Below are positions 6,659-14,395 of a stretch of 14,428 nucleotides of DNA, piece by piece. The position numbers were made by a program, and so were the translations under genes. The notes beneath the pieces were generated by a model. That model was not told the origin of the DNA and searched no databases. It saw only the letters and a list, made by a program, of their open reading frames with translations. Origin of the DNA: Planctomycetota bacterium (GTDB lineage: Bacteria; Planctomycetota; UBA11346); contig JAHEDF010000022.1 in NCBI GenBank assembly GCA_024641365.1, positions 1-14,428 of the forward strand. Reading direction: 5' to 3'. Numbering within the stretch: the stretch's first letter is position 1; each line of letters starts with the position of its first letter.

Positions 6659-6682
6659 TGATCAAAATTCAACTTTCGATCA
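6659..6682. promoter_or_regulatory. Candidate operator dyad upstream of the FG-GAP gene
   Basis: TGATC (6659-6663) and GATCA (6678-6682) form an interrupted palindrome with further partial matches inside, in the AT-rich leader (6544-6717) of the FG-GAP gene. The rest of that leader shows no ORF and no convincing promoter boxes to my eye. The dyad could be chance in AT-rich DNA. Confidence 0.2.
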
Positions 6683-6717
6683 GATTTGCCATAAAAATCT
6701 AATTTTTAAGTAATATT

Positions 6718-6826
6718 GTTAAAATCGCAGACAGAGTTCAGATCCAAGGCGCCGCATGCGATGGTGTAGCAGCGCTACATCGAGCATGCGGCAACGCCGG
6801 AGCTGGACCCGTACTGCGGTTTTAAC
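6718..6826. repeat. 109-bp imperfect palindrome abutting the NHL gene stop
   Basis: The ends GTTAAAATCGCAG (6718-6730) and CTGCGGTTTTAAC (6814-6826) pair with one G/T mismatch. Pairing continues inward through TCAG/CTGGA, GGCG/CGCC (with a 2-nt bulge), CCGCATGC/GCATGCGG and GATGGTGTAGC/GCTACATC, to a loop near 6770. The whole unit is one long hairpin. Its outer base (6826) is immediately next to the TAG (6829-6827) of the NHL gene. It looks like a dispersed extragenic palindrome or a tiny MITE. There is no T-run directly after it in the gene's direction, so I do not call it an intrinsic terminator. Confidence 0.8.
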
Positions 6827-7810
6827 CTATTTTTGTAGGTTCCAGCGCAGCACGCGTCCGAAATTATTCCATTCCGTTTCTAAAATATTACCCTGCGCGT
6901 CAAAAGTAATACCATGTGGTGAAGTAGCGATGTCGTCTTTCCAGTCTTTTGGCTCAACCTTTGGTGTATTCGACTGTCCTAAATTTGGGTTAGCAGCTAA
7001 TGCCGCTACTTGTTTGCCCTCTTTATCGTACACGGATACGCGACCACCGGTTTTATCTTTATCCAAACCAATTTCCGCAACGCAGACATAATCCCCATAA
7101 AATGACGCCGAACTCGGACGTCGTAGTCCTTCACCAACATGAACGCCAATCACCGATCCATCTAAATTGAGATGAATCAAGCGATTGTTGCCCCGGTCAC
7201 ATACCAAAATACGAGCTGGTTCATAACGTGGATCAATAAATATTTTATGCGCGTTTGATAATTTTGCTGGTTCACCGCGACCACCAAAAACGGTCTTATA
7301 TTTACCGTCCTTGTCGAAAACAAAAATCCAATCTTTTCCATACCCATCTACAACATATATATCACCATTTGGTCCAACATCGACTGAGGTTAATTTTAAT
7401 TTGCCTTTATCTTGTGGAAACGCACTTGCTGGAATTTCTAATAATAGCGTGCCATCTGTTTTGCATTTCATTACTTTTGATTGGCCTAAAATAGCCGCAT
7501 AGATAATATCTTCGCCATTTTCAGAATGAATTACAAAACCGTGCGCAGTTCCTGGGATATTGGGGACATATTTTTTAAATGTGCCATCCGCGCCGTAAAC
7601 TTGTAAACCACCTTCTTTTTGTCCGTCAACGCTGACGTAAATGTCGCCTTGCGAATCAACGCGAATTTCTCCATGCCCTTTACCAATTGTTTCCATGCCT
7701 GGAGGTGGCTTCAGCGCGTTTGGTACAAAGGTATAGTCAAGCGCTTGCGCGAGCGACGAACAAGCAAAGAACACTAATAAGAGTGAGGTAATGATTGGTG
7801 ATTTTTTCAT
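6827..7810 (-). CDS. Secreted NHL-type six-bladed beta-propeller (peptidylglycine lyase-like fold)
   Basis: 327 aa with a signal peptide (residues 1-23, AQA/L). Repeating blade units of the form G-x-I-Y-V-x-D are visible: residues 47-60 (GEIRVDSQGDIYVS), 144-155 (DVGPNGDIYVVD), 186-205 (SNAHKIFID, then ILVCD) and 298-312 (PHGITFDAQGNILET). His residues recur at the same point of successive blades (H46, H90, H188, H299), as in the central channel of peptidyl-alpha-hydroxyglycine alpha-amidating-lyase-like propellers, where they bind a metal. This could mean a lyase or lactonase-type active site, or only a binding scaffold; family knowledge does not settle it. The ribosome-binding site is weak (GGA about 10 nt upstream of the ATG). 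It is divergent from the 8107 hydrolase gene, across a spacer with a LacI-family-type operator. Confidence 0.8.
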   Translation of the reverse strand: MKKSPIITSLLLVFFACSSLAQALDYTFVPNALKPPPGMETIGKGHGEIRVDSQGDIYVSVDGQKEGGLQVYGADGTFKKYVPNIPGTAHGFVIHSENGEDIIYAAILGQSKVMKCKTDGTLLLEIPASAFPQDKGKLKLTSVDVGPNGDIYVVDGYGKDWIFVFDKDGKYKTVFGGRGEPAKLSNAHKIFIDPRYEPARILVCDRGNNRLIHLNLDGSVIGVHVGEGLRRPSSASFYGDYVCVAEIGLDKDKTGGRVSVYDKEGKQVAALAANPNLGQSNTPKVEPKDWKDDIATSPHGITFDAQGNILETEWNNFGRVLRWNLQK

Positions 7811-7891
7811 ACAGGCAATTCCATCTGAGGGTTTATTAATTGTTCATGAAGTGATGTCGTTTTGGGAACGGTGCATCGTAGGCGGCGTACA

Positions 7892-7905
7892 TGTAAGCGC
7901 TTTCA
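7892..7905. promoter_or_regulatory. LacI/CcpA-family-type operator in a divergent promoter region
   Basis: TGTAAGCGCTTTCA fits the consensus of catabolite-responsive elements and other LacI-family operators (TGWAANCGNTNWCA) at every defined position, and is a near-palindrome around the central CG. It lies in the 296-bp spacer 7811-8106, 82 bp upstream of the NHL start and 201 bp upstream of the 8107 start, so it could control either gene. No LacI-family regulator is in the window. The rest of the spacer has no ORF; a small dyad GTAGTTGAACTAC is at 7933-7945. Confidence 0.5.
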
Positions 7906-8106
7906 AGGTAGTGTCATTAGCAAAGATGCGCTTGTAGTTGAACTACATCAGACATGCATCGATTGGCTCTCTTACTGGCCATTAAGCAAGTCACTATGAC
8001 GCTGATCATGCCGACATTTTACTCAACATTGGCTCTCGATTCACGGTATCTGATGATTAATTCTAGTAGGTAATCTCACCATTAACGGCTGATAGGATCG
8101 CTCCAC

Positions 8107-9141
8107 ATGCGTACCACCTTAACAACGCTCATTGTGCTTGGTAGCATGCTGAGTTCATGGCTATGTGCTGCTGATCAAAAACCGCAACTCTATAAACTGG
8201 AAAAACGTGCCAGCGAAATTGATACGCGCGCCAAAGAACATCCCGAAATCCGTTTTGTCTTTAAAGATGACAAAGGGAAAGTGTTAGATTTACAACATGC
8301 GCTCGTTGACACCCGCGTGAAGTCGCAGGGGAAATTAGTCATTTGGTTAATGGGTTATAATAATGATTTGTTTGAACGACTCGGTAGCTACGGCTTACAT
8401 GGCATTCAAGTGCACTATGCCAATGGTTGGTTTTCACTAATTACCAAGGACAAAATCACCAGCGATCATACGCTCGGTGATATTCGATTAGAAGCTGCAA
8501 CCGGTGAAGATCATAGTCCATTAGTATCGATTCCAAAACCAGACGGCATGATGGAACGTTCGTTGCAATTCGTAAAATGGTTAGCCAAAGAAAATCCTCA
8601 GGGCAACTGGCAACAATTTCTAAATACAGATGGAACAGATTTATTGTGGGAAAAAGTTATCATCTCTGGCTCGTCGCACGGATCGACGACGTCCGCTCGT
8701 TTTGCTATGTATAAAAAGGTCGATCGTGTCGTCATGCTGTGCGGGCCACGTGATAATAATCAATCGTGGCAAGGTGGCGAATCAGCAACACCGGCTAATC
8801 GCTTTTTTGGGTTTTCCCATGTCTTGGATGGTGGTTGGACTGGTGATCATTACTGCCGATCCTGGCAATTACTCAAATTACATAATTTTGGACCTGTGAT
8901 TGATGTTGATGTGGAAAAACCACCGTACGGAAATTCTCGGCGCTTAATATCAAATGCGGATGTCGGCAAAGATCCGAAGCGTGCCCATGGTGCCGTACAA
9001 CCAGGAAGCAGATCACCAAAAGGTAAAGATGGTGCGTTTTTATATGAAGCGGTATGGCGTTATTTATATACGCATCCCGTTGATGCTGTTGGTGACCCGG
9101 TGCCGTTGTCGATCAACTGTAAAATGGAACAACAGCCGTAG
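8107..9141 (+). CDS. Secreted alpha/beta hydrolase, BPSS1187-like
   Basis: 344 aa with a signal peptide (about residues 1-21). After an N-terminal strand region (KLVIWLMGYN, 76-85) the nucleophile elbow is G188-S-S190-H-G192 (VIISGSSHGSTTSARFAM); the context AMYKKVDRVVMLCGPRD is typical of the strand after the elbow. Acid candidates lie in HVLDGGWTGDHY (238-249), with Asp241 or Asp247, and the catalytic His is probably H294 in AHGAVQPG. This pattern resembles the poorly characterised BPSS1187 family of secreted serine hydrolases, known mostly by sequence; the substrate is unknown. AGGA lies about 9 nt upstream of the ATG. It is divergent from the NHL gene and converges on the MFS gene, with an inverted-repeat element 17 bp after its stop. 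Confidence 0.8.
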   Translation: MRTTLTTLIVLGSMLSSWLCAADQKPQLYKLEKRASEIDTRAKEHPEIRFVFKDDKGKVLDLQHALVDTRVKSQGKLVIWLMGYNNDLFERLGSYGLHGIQVHYANGWFSLITKDKITSDHTLGDIRLEAATGEDHSPLVSIPKPDGMMERSLQFVKWLAKENPQGNWQQFLNTDGTDLLWEKVIISGSSHGSTTSARFAMYKKVDRVVMLCGPRDNNQSWQGGESATPANRFFGFSHVLDGGWTGDHYCRSWQLLKLHNFGPVIDVDVEKPPYGNSRRLISNADVGKDPKRAHGAVQPGSRSPKGKDGAFLYEAVWRYLYTHPVDAVGDPVPLSINCKMEQQP

Positions 9142-9158
9142 GTTTATTTTAAAGACAT

Positions 9159-9290
9159 TTTAACCGCAGAGAACGCAGAGACTATTTATAATATGATCTT
9201 GGCTCATTCCATTGCCTTTAAATACCGGTAAACGGTGCTTTTTATTGTAGGCATATTTAAAAAACCTACTCTGCGTCCTCTGCGGTTAAA
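9159..9290. mobile_element. About 132-bp element with 22-bp inverted ends between convergent genes
   Basis: The ends are TTTAACCGCAGAGAACGCAG(AG) at 9159-9180 and its reverse complement at 9269-9290, with one mismatch. The ACCGCAGAG-ACGCAGAG sequence is one I recognise as a widely dispersed bacterial intergenic repeat. The interior is AT-rich and holds a short minus-strand frame, 9254-9204, reading MPTIKSTVYRYLKAME then TGA and AKIIL, which looks like a decayed gene piece. No target duplication is clear. It lies exactly between the stops of the BPSS1187-like and MFS genes and could pair in transcripts from both sides. Confidence 0.7.
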
Positions 9291-9308
9291 CTGTATTGAA
9301 ATTTATCT

Positions 9309-10748
9309 TTACCCTTCTGGCTTACGGAAGAAACCCATTAAACCGCGGCTGAGGGTTTGCACAAATCCAGTTCCAGGTATTAAACGCCATAACACGGACA
9401 CTTCTTCTGGATTTAATCTTTTGAGCGCTGGCAAATATTTGAGGGCCAACAATACGGCCGGCAGACGCATACAGGTGCTAATAAGAAATAGCGTATGAAA
9501 GGCGCTATCATTAATCATTGGCAACCAGGAGCGCGTCGGGTCGTCATCAGAACGCGCCATCAAGATGCTACCAATAATTGCACCAAATGCAGCGCACGCG
9601 GTCACTACAGCCTGATGATAACCAATTAAGCGCGAACGTGCCATCGGGTTATTATGACAGCTAAATAATAGCACACCGACTGCAATTTCAGCAGTGCACC
9701 AACAAACCCCGCTAATAAATTCTGTTAGCATTAAATAGGGCAAATAATTAGTAAATGCCCAGGATAGCGGCACTAACATGATGCCAATTACTGCAACTCG
9801 CAGCATTGCTGCTGGACCAAATATATCAATTAATCGTCCAACTGCCGGATATGAAATTACTCGTACCAATACCGATATCTGCACCAACAACACGTAATCC
9901 CATGCCGGTGTTAATCCTAATCCACGTGGCTGTGGCGTAAGCATATACACGGCGAAATACGGACCTGCTAACATGACACCAAAATGCATGACTGCCCAGA
10001 CAATTGTCCAGCGTCCAATATCCGTTGAAAAAATATTTCGTAAAAATTTACTAAAACCGCCATCGCTTAATAAATCTTGTGGTTTACCCCCAAATGGCAT
10101 GCGTGGCGGTGGCTCATATTGTAAATAGATTAACCAGGCACTGATGGCACGTGAAATAAAAGCAATACCAATTAATATTTGTAGCCCCCACGGACCAACT
10201 GTTGCTGGCAAATAATGGAGTATACCTGCAAATAAAATGGCGAAACCTAATTTTACAATAATCACAACTCGACTGCGAAATGCGAGATAACGGCTCTGCA
10301 ATTTTCGTGGCACTAAGCCACCCATCCAACTCGTCCATGCTGGACCACCAACAGCACCAGCCAATCCAATGGTAATGGCAAATACTAATCCCAACGGAAC
10401 TGCCCACGACGTGTCAGGATTGTGTAAAGGCAGACTTAAACCAGCTACACACAGTGCCTGAACAATGGCATGAATTAAAACCGCTTTTTTATTACCACCT
10501 AATATTTTTAATAACGGTCCCAGGCGCATGCCAACGATGGTCATGCCAATCATGGGGATAATGGTTAATATCCCAATTTGTGAAGGCGTGGCCCCTAATC
10601 GAGTTTGTAAAATTGGTACAATAAAACTTTCAACGAAGCCGAGCATGGCGGCAACGACCAAGCCTTCGATAACAGCAATAGACATCCCATGACGAATCAA
10701 ACTGCGTCTATCACTAGTCCGTTGCTCCCCCTCACCGCTGTCACCCAT
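9309..10748 (-). CDS. Major facilitator superfamily (MFS) transporter
   Basis: 479 aa from the ATG at 10748. This start was chosen because AGGAG lies 11 nt upstream, whereas the GTG at 10757 would sit only 2 nt from it. About twelve hydrophobic segments fall in two halves (about 22-210 and 244-440) around a cytoplasmic loop (211-243), the standard MFS 6+6 plan. MFS loop signatures are visible after TM2 (RLGPLLKILGGNKK, 75-88) and in the matching place in the second half (GRLIDIFGPAAMLR, 304-317). The N-terminus (1-20) is charged and cytoplasmic; the C-terminal tail (441-479) is soluble. The substrate is unknown. It lies 110 bp downstream of the S9 peptidase gene on the same strand, so co-transcription and import of peptidase products is plausible but inferred. 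In the gap, an AAAAC.../...GGTTTT dyad (about 10838-10858) is a weak terminator candidate. Confidence 0.9.
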   Translation of the reverse strand: MGDSGEGEQRTSDRRSLIRHGMSIAVIEGLVVAAMLGFVESFIVPILQTRLGATPSQIGILTIIPMIGMTIVGMRLGPLLKILGGNKKAVLIHAIVQALCVAGLSLPLHNPDTSWAVPLGLVFAITIGLAGAVGGPAWTSWMGGLVPRKLQSRYLAFRSRVVIIVKLGFAILFAGILHYLPATVGPWGLQILIGIAFISRAISAWLIYLQYEPPPRMPFGGKPQDLLSDGGFSKFLRNIFSTDIGRWTIVWAVMHFGVMLAGPYFAVYMLTPQPRGLGLTPAWDYVLLVQISVLVRVISYPAVGRLIDIFGPAAMLRVAVIGIMLVPLSWAFTNYLPYLMLTEFISGVCWCTAEIAVGVLLFSCHNNPMARSRLIGYHQAVVTACAAFGAIIGSILMARSDDDPTRSWLPMINDSAFHTLFLISTCMRLPAVLLALKYLPALKRLNPEEVSVLWRLIPGTGFVQTLSRGLMGFFRKPEG

Positions 10749-10858
10749 GTGGTGCACATCTCCTACCGAAACCTGTCATAGCTGACCTAACTCGCAGAGT
10801 AAACTCACTTAATTTTTTTCGTTACTAATAATTAAAACCGTAGCAGAGGTCAGACGTT

Positions 10859-13315
10859 TTACTCTTTGACATAGTCAACAACATGCGCTTTCAAAAATTT
10901 AGCCCGCTTCATCGAACCAAATGGCGTCTCTGCAGCACCATGCCCAGCGCCATGGACGACTACTAATTCAAAATCTTTTCCTGCTTTTTCTAAGGCGTTT
11001 GCTACTTGATGCGTTGATTGTGGGTCAACGTTGTCATCTAACTCACCAACAACGAGCATGAGTTTTCCCTGCAGTTTGTGCGCGTTGGTGACATTAGACT
11101 GTTCAGCGTAATGCGGACCAATTGGCCACCCCATCCATAATTCATTCCACCAAATTTTATCCATGCGATTGTCATGACAGCCACAATCAGCAACGGCGAC
11201 ATGATAAAAATCTGGGTGAAATAATAACGCACCCAAAGCATTTTGCCCACCTGCTGATCCGCCATAAATACCAACACGCGATAAATTCATCCATGGCCGT
11301 GTTGAAGCTGCCTGTTTCCACCACGCAATGCGATCGGGAAATCCAGCATCAGCTATATTTTTACAACACACATCATGGAATGCTTTGGAGCGATGTGAGG
11401 TACCCATGCCATCAATCATCGCCACCACGCATCCTAAATCAGCAATTTTTTGTTGCCCATAACGCGTGCGAAATGTTTTTGGCACATAGGCCGAGTGCGG
11501 ACCAGCATAAATATTTTCTATGACTGGATACGATTTTTTTTCATCAAAACCAAACGGACGCCAGATCACGCCATAAATATCGGTTTTCCCGTCACGTCCT
11601 TTTGCTACGAAACGTTCCGGCATGCGTCCACCAGCCGCTAACCACTGACTGGCATCTGCTTTTTCCAAGAAAACAATTAACTCACCCGTGTTTCCATCAC
11701 GCAGTGCATGTTGCGGCGGTGCATCGACACGTGACCACGTATCAACTAAATAACGCCGAGTATCCGACCATTCTATCGCATGCGATCCATCGCCGTCGGT
11801 GAGTGCCGTCAACCCACTGCCGTCAAATTGTACGCGAAAATGTTGGATATAATACGGATCTTGTCCGGGTACTGTTCCGCCAGCGGTAAACCAAATCTGT
11901 TGTTTTTCTTCATCGACATGTTCAACAGATCGCACCACCCAATTGCCTTTAGTAATTTGATTTTTTACCTGTCCAGTTTCTATATCATAGCGGTATAAAT
12001 GATTCCAGCCATCACGTTCAGACATCCATATAGCAGATTTTTGTTCGGGAATTAACTGATAAAATAATTTATTAGCATAGTCTAAAAAAGTTGGTGCTTG
12101 TTCGTCAATAATAGCACGTGCCTCACCTGAGCGGTTAACAGCAACTACACGAAGCACCTGATGTCCGCGTTGATTAAACATCATCGTACAAGCGCTACTA
12201 TCTGGCATCCAAGCAACTGAATTTATTGACCACGGGTTTGTAAAGAATTTATCGTCGACGGGAATTTGTTTACGATCCGCTAGGCGAAATAAACACACCC
12301 GTTTCGTGTCTATTTTATCGCCTGGTTTTGCATAACGAACTGTGCGCTGCGTTGGCTGAACCTGATCTTTCGGTGATGAGCTGATTAAGGTGATCGTGCG
12401 ATTATCTCCCTTTTCTATGCGCATACCAATAACGTGCGATGAGTCTGGCGACCACGCTACCGGCAATGAATAATAATTATCTTCCGTGCCATCGGTCGTT
12501 AGCGCTATGGGATCGCCACCAGCTACTGGATGTAAATAATAATTGTGTTCACGTACTGCTATGCGCCACACGTTATCGGGCGCTTGATTTGGATTTTTCC
12601 GTGGTTTAGGGGTAGGTGCTCCAACACCATCTATGACGACTTCGCTGCGTGCTGATGTCGCTTCGATGACCCCTAACACCGTCCCTGATTTATCTTGTGC
12701 TACCCACACATGACCAACGTAGGTGTGTTGGGTTGTTTTTTCGCCTTTTTCTAAGGTTGCATATCGCTTTCTTTTCCCTTGGTAATCACTCCACATTAAT
12801 TGTATGGGCTGCGCGTATTCATTAATGACTGTCAGTTCCGTTTCGTCATCCGTTTGAGGCGATGGGCGCGGTTCAAATGACACGGGTGGCTGTAGTCCTC
12901 GTGCACTTGCCTGTAGCGCCAAGGTTTTAACTGGTCCTTCAAACCATTTTCCCGCTACTGACAACAGCCACGTTTCTCCATTATCCAATAAATCCAATTG
13001 TTGGATTGGTAATTGTCGTGAATCATATTTATTTTTCGTTACCGCCGACAATGCTTGTGCCATTTTATCATGATCAAACGCTACCGTACGATTTTTCTGT
13101 TTCATATTTACCAGTATATATTCGCTGTGCTCTTGACTGGTCTGGCGTTTATACCACGCGTGCTGTCCATCTGCCATCCACTGCAGTGCTAATTTGTTAT
13201 TTAATATCGCCGCACGATCTGCAGCATGTAGGCCATTGGCCATACAACTCGCAAGCAACAAACCCATGATCACAACACAAGGCACAAGCAGCGTTTCTAG
13301 AAATTTAAATCGCAT
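10859..13315 (-). CDS. S9 family prolyl oligopeptidase / dipeptidyl peptidase IV-like, probable lipoprotein
   Basis: 818 aa, typical for DPP IV-like enzymes. The N-terminal hydrophobic stretch ends in a lipobox L21-A-S-C24, so the protein may be a lipoprotein anchored at Cys24; a signal peptidase I site at LHA/AD is the alternative. A beta-propeller domain (about 150-560) has blade motifs such as VAWSPDSSHVIGM and VAWMPDSSACTMM. The C-terminal peptidase domain (about 580-818) holds G685-G-S687-A-G-G with Ser687 as nucleophile, Asp760 in GELDDNVDP and His792 in GAGHGA: a complete triad. It should cleave short peptides, often after proline, outside the cytoplasm. The exact specificity is not readable; the DPP IV Glu-Glu motif was not located with confidence. 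AAGGA lies 6 nt upstream of the ATG. It is divergent from the AraC gene (192-bp spacer) and precedes the MFS gene. Confidence 0.92.
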   Translation of the reverse strand: MRFKFLETLLVPCVVIMGLLLASCMANGLHAADRAAILNNKLALQWMADGQHAWYKRQTSQEHSEYILVNMKQKNRTVAFDHDKMAQALSAVTKNKYDSRQLPIQQLDLLDNGETWLLSVAGKWFEGPVKTLALQASARGLQPPVSFEPRPSPQTDDETELTVINEYAQPIQLMWSDYQGKRKRYATLEKGEKTTQHTYVGHVWVAQDKSGTVLGVIEATSARSEVVIDGVGAPTPKPRKNPNQAPDNVWRIAVREHNYYLHPVAGGDPIALTTDGTEDNYYSLPVAWSPDSSHVIGMRIEKGDNRTITLISSSPKDQVQPTQRTVRYAKPGDKIDTKRVCLFRLADRKQIPVDDKFFTNPWSINSVAWMPDSSACTMMFNQRGHQVLRVVAVNRSGEARAIIDEQAPTFLDYANKLFYQLIPEQKSAIWMSERDGWNHLYRYDIETGQVKNQITKGNWVVRSVEHVDEEKQQIWFTAGGTVPGQDPYYIQHFRVQFDGSGLTALTDGDGSHAIEWSDTRRYLVDTWSRVDAPPQHALRDGNTGELIVFLEKADASQWLAAGGRMPERFVAKGRDGKTDIYGVIWRPFGFDEKKSYPVIENIYAGPHSAYVPKTFRTRYGQQKIADLGCVVAMIDGMGTSHRSKAFHDVCCKNIADAGFPDRIAWWKQAASTRPWMNLSRVGIYGGSAGGQNALGALLFHPDFYHVAVADCGCHDNRMDKIWWNELWMGWPIGPHYAEQSNVTNAHKLQGKLMLVVGELDDNVDPQSTHQVANALEKAGKDFELVVVHGAGHGAAETPFGSMKRAKFLKAHVVDYVKE

Positions 13316-13431
13316 TGCGTTCCTTTTAGAAGTATTGTCTCTTAATCTCGTACATCATTACGGTGCTACCTGGACGCGTGTTGATAAAGTGGCTTTCTTG
13401 CTCATATGCACTCTCTTTTTCGCATATTTGT

Positions 13432-13454
13432 AGACAAAATAGCTGTTTCTGTCT
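13432..13454. promoter_or_regulatory. Candidate operator dyad between the peptidase and AraC genes
   Basis: AGACA (13432-13436) and TGTCT (13450-13454) form a 23-bp interrupted palindrome in the spacer between the two divergent genes, with two more matched pairs inside. It is placed where a shared regulator, perhaps the AraC protein itself, could bind. A TGCATACT box (13454-13461) that could be an extended -10 for the AraC gene overlaps its right end, but no good -35 accompanies it. AraC proteins more often bind direct repeats, so this is tentative. Confidence 0.25.
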
Positions 13455-13507
13455 GCATACTGGCAAGTAGCTCTGTGAAAAGTTGACGACAAGATGGTGC
13501 GCAGCAC

Positions 13508-14395
13508 ATGCCTGCAAAAAAAACGCCCCCACTTTCGACAACTTTATTGACGCATGTACTGGATTGCATGCGTGTCCGCACTTTTATGTGTTCACGGCAA
13601 CAGCATGAACACGGTTATAGCATGGCACGACGGATTATTCGTGATTGGAATTTTATTTATGTCACCCGCGGTTTACCGGTATGGGTTGTTGGCGAAGAGG
13701 CTTTTCCGCTCAAACCATATGAGCTTATTTTAGTGCCACCTGGCATTCCACATCATGCCACTTGTCGTTCTGAACAAGTGACATTGGGATCATTGCATGT
13801 CACTATTACGCTGCCAAACGGCCAAGATGTTTTTCAATTACTTGGTCCACCGCATCGGCAAACCATCATTCCAGGTTCGCGATTCGATTTATATTTTCGT
13901 TCATTCATGAATGAATTCGATCGTCCCGTAGAAGAACGAAAACAGATGTTTCCTGGTTGGGCACATTTAATTACCCGCGAATTATTTCGCGATAATGATG
14001 CACGTCATTTATTACAACCACGCACTGCTGATCCTGTTGTGATCGACGTGCTGACGTTTATTAAACGTCACCTTGATAAACCACTTACTTTGGATGCGTT
14101 AGCAACACACGCTGGCTATAGTCCGCAACACTTGAACCGTGTTTTCCAACGCGTGCTTGGCACCACTCCGCTTAAATATTTAGCAGCTACACGACTAGAA
14201 ACAGCGGCAGAGCTGTTATTGCGCCACCATGAATTTTCAGTCGCGCACATCGCCAAAAAAGTGGGGCACACAGATCCTGCCTATTTTACACGCCAGTTTC
14301 ATCAACGCTTCCAAATGACCCCCAGTGAGTACCGTGAATCGGTAGGTTCAGAATCTCCTAGTCCAGGTTCAATTTCTCCAGCGCCTCACCAGTAA
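13508..14395 (+). CDS. AraC-family transcriptional regulator
   Basis: 295 aa. The N-terminal part (about 35-110) is a cupin-like sensor domain: IYVTRGLPVWVVGEEAFPLKPYELILVPPGIPHHA has the usual strand, Gly and P-x-x-P-H pattern of AraC ligand-binding domains. The C-terminal DNA-binding domain (about 178-278) has two helix-turn-helix units, LTLDALATHAGYSPQHLNRVFQ (193-214) and SVAHIAKKVGHTDPAYFTRQFH (244-265), ending in F-Q-M-T-P-S-E-Y-R, the AraC signature. The tail (279-295) is Ser/Pro-rich. No clear ribosome-binding site precedes the ATG at 13508, so a downstream ATG (13568) is possible. Divergence from the S9 peptidase gene suggests it controls the peptidase-MFS pair in response to a small ligand, probably a sugar or a breakdown product; this is inference from context. 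Confidence 0.93.
   Translation: MPAKKTPPLSTTLLTHVLDCMRVRTFMCSRQQHEHGYSMARRIIRDWNFIYVTRGLPVWVVGEEAFPLKPYELILVPPGIPHHATCRSEQVTLGSLHVTITLPNGQDVFQLLGPPHRQTIIPGSRFDLYFRSFMNEFDRPVEERKQMFPGWAHLITRELFRDNDARHLLQPRTADPVVIDVLTFIKRHLDKPLTLDALATHAGYSPQHLNRVFQRVLGTTPLKYLAATRLETAAELLLRHHEFSVAHIAKKVGHTDPAYFTRQFHQRFQMTPSEYRESVGSESPSPGSISPAPHQ

Noticed and set aside
7811..8106. Riboswitch or small RNA in the divergent spacer
   Set aside because: Apart from the LacI-type operator and one 13-bp dyad I see no conserved riboswitch core or strong multi-stem structure.
10838..10858. Terminator between the peptidase and MFS genes
   Set aside because: The AAAAC/GGTTTT dyad is short with a bulge and a large loop; too weak to list as a feature, mentioned only in the MFS entry.
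11122..11998. Several plus-strand frames within the S9 peptidase gene
   Set aside because: Antisense shadows; Cys/His-rich composition without domains, while the minus-strand frame has a complete peptidase triad.
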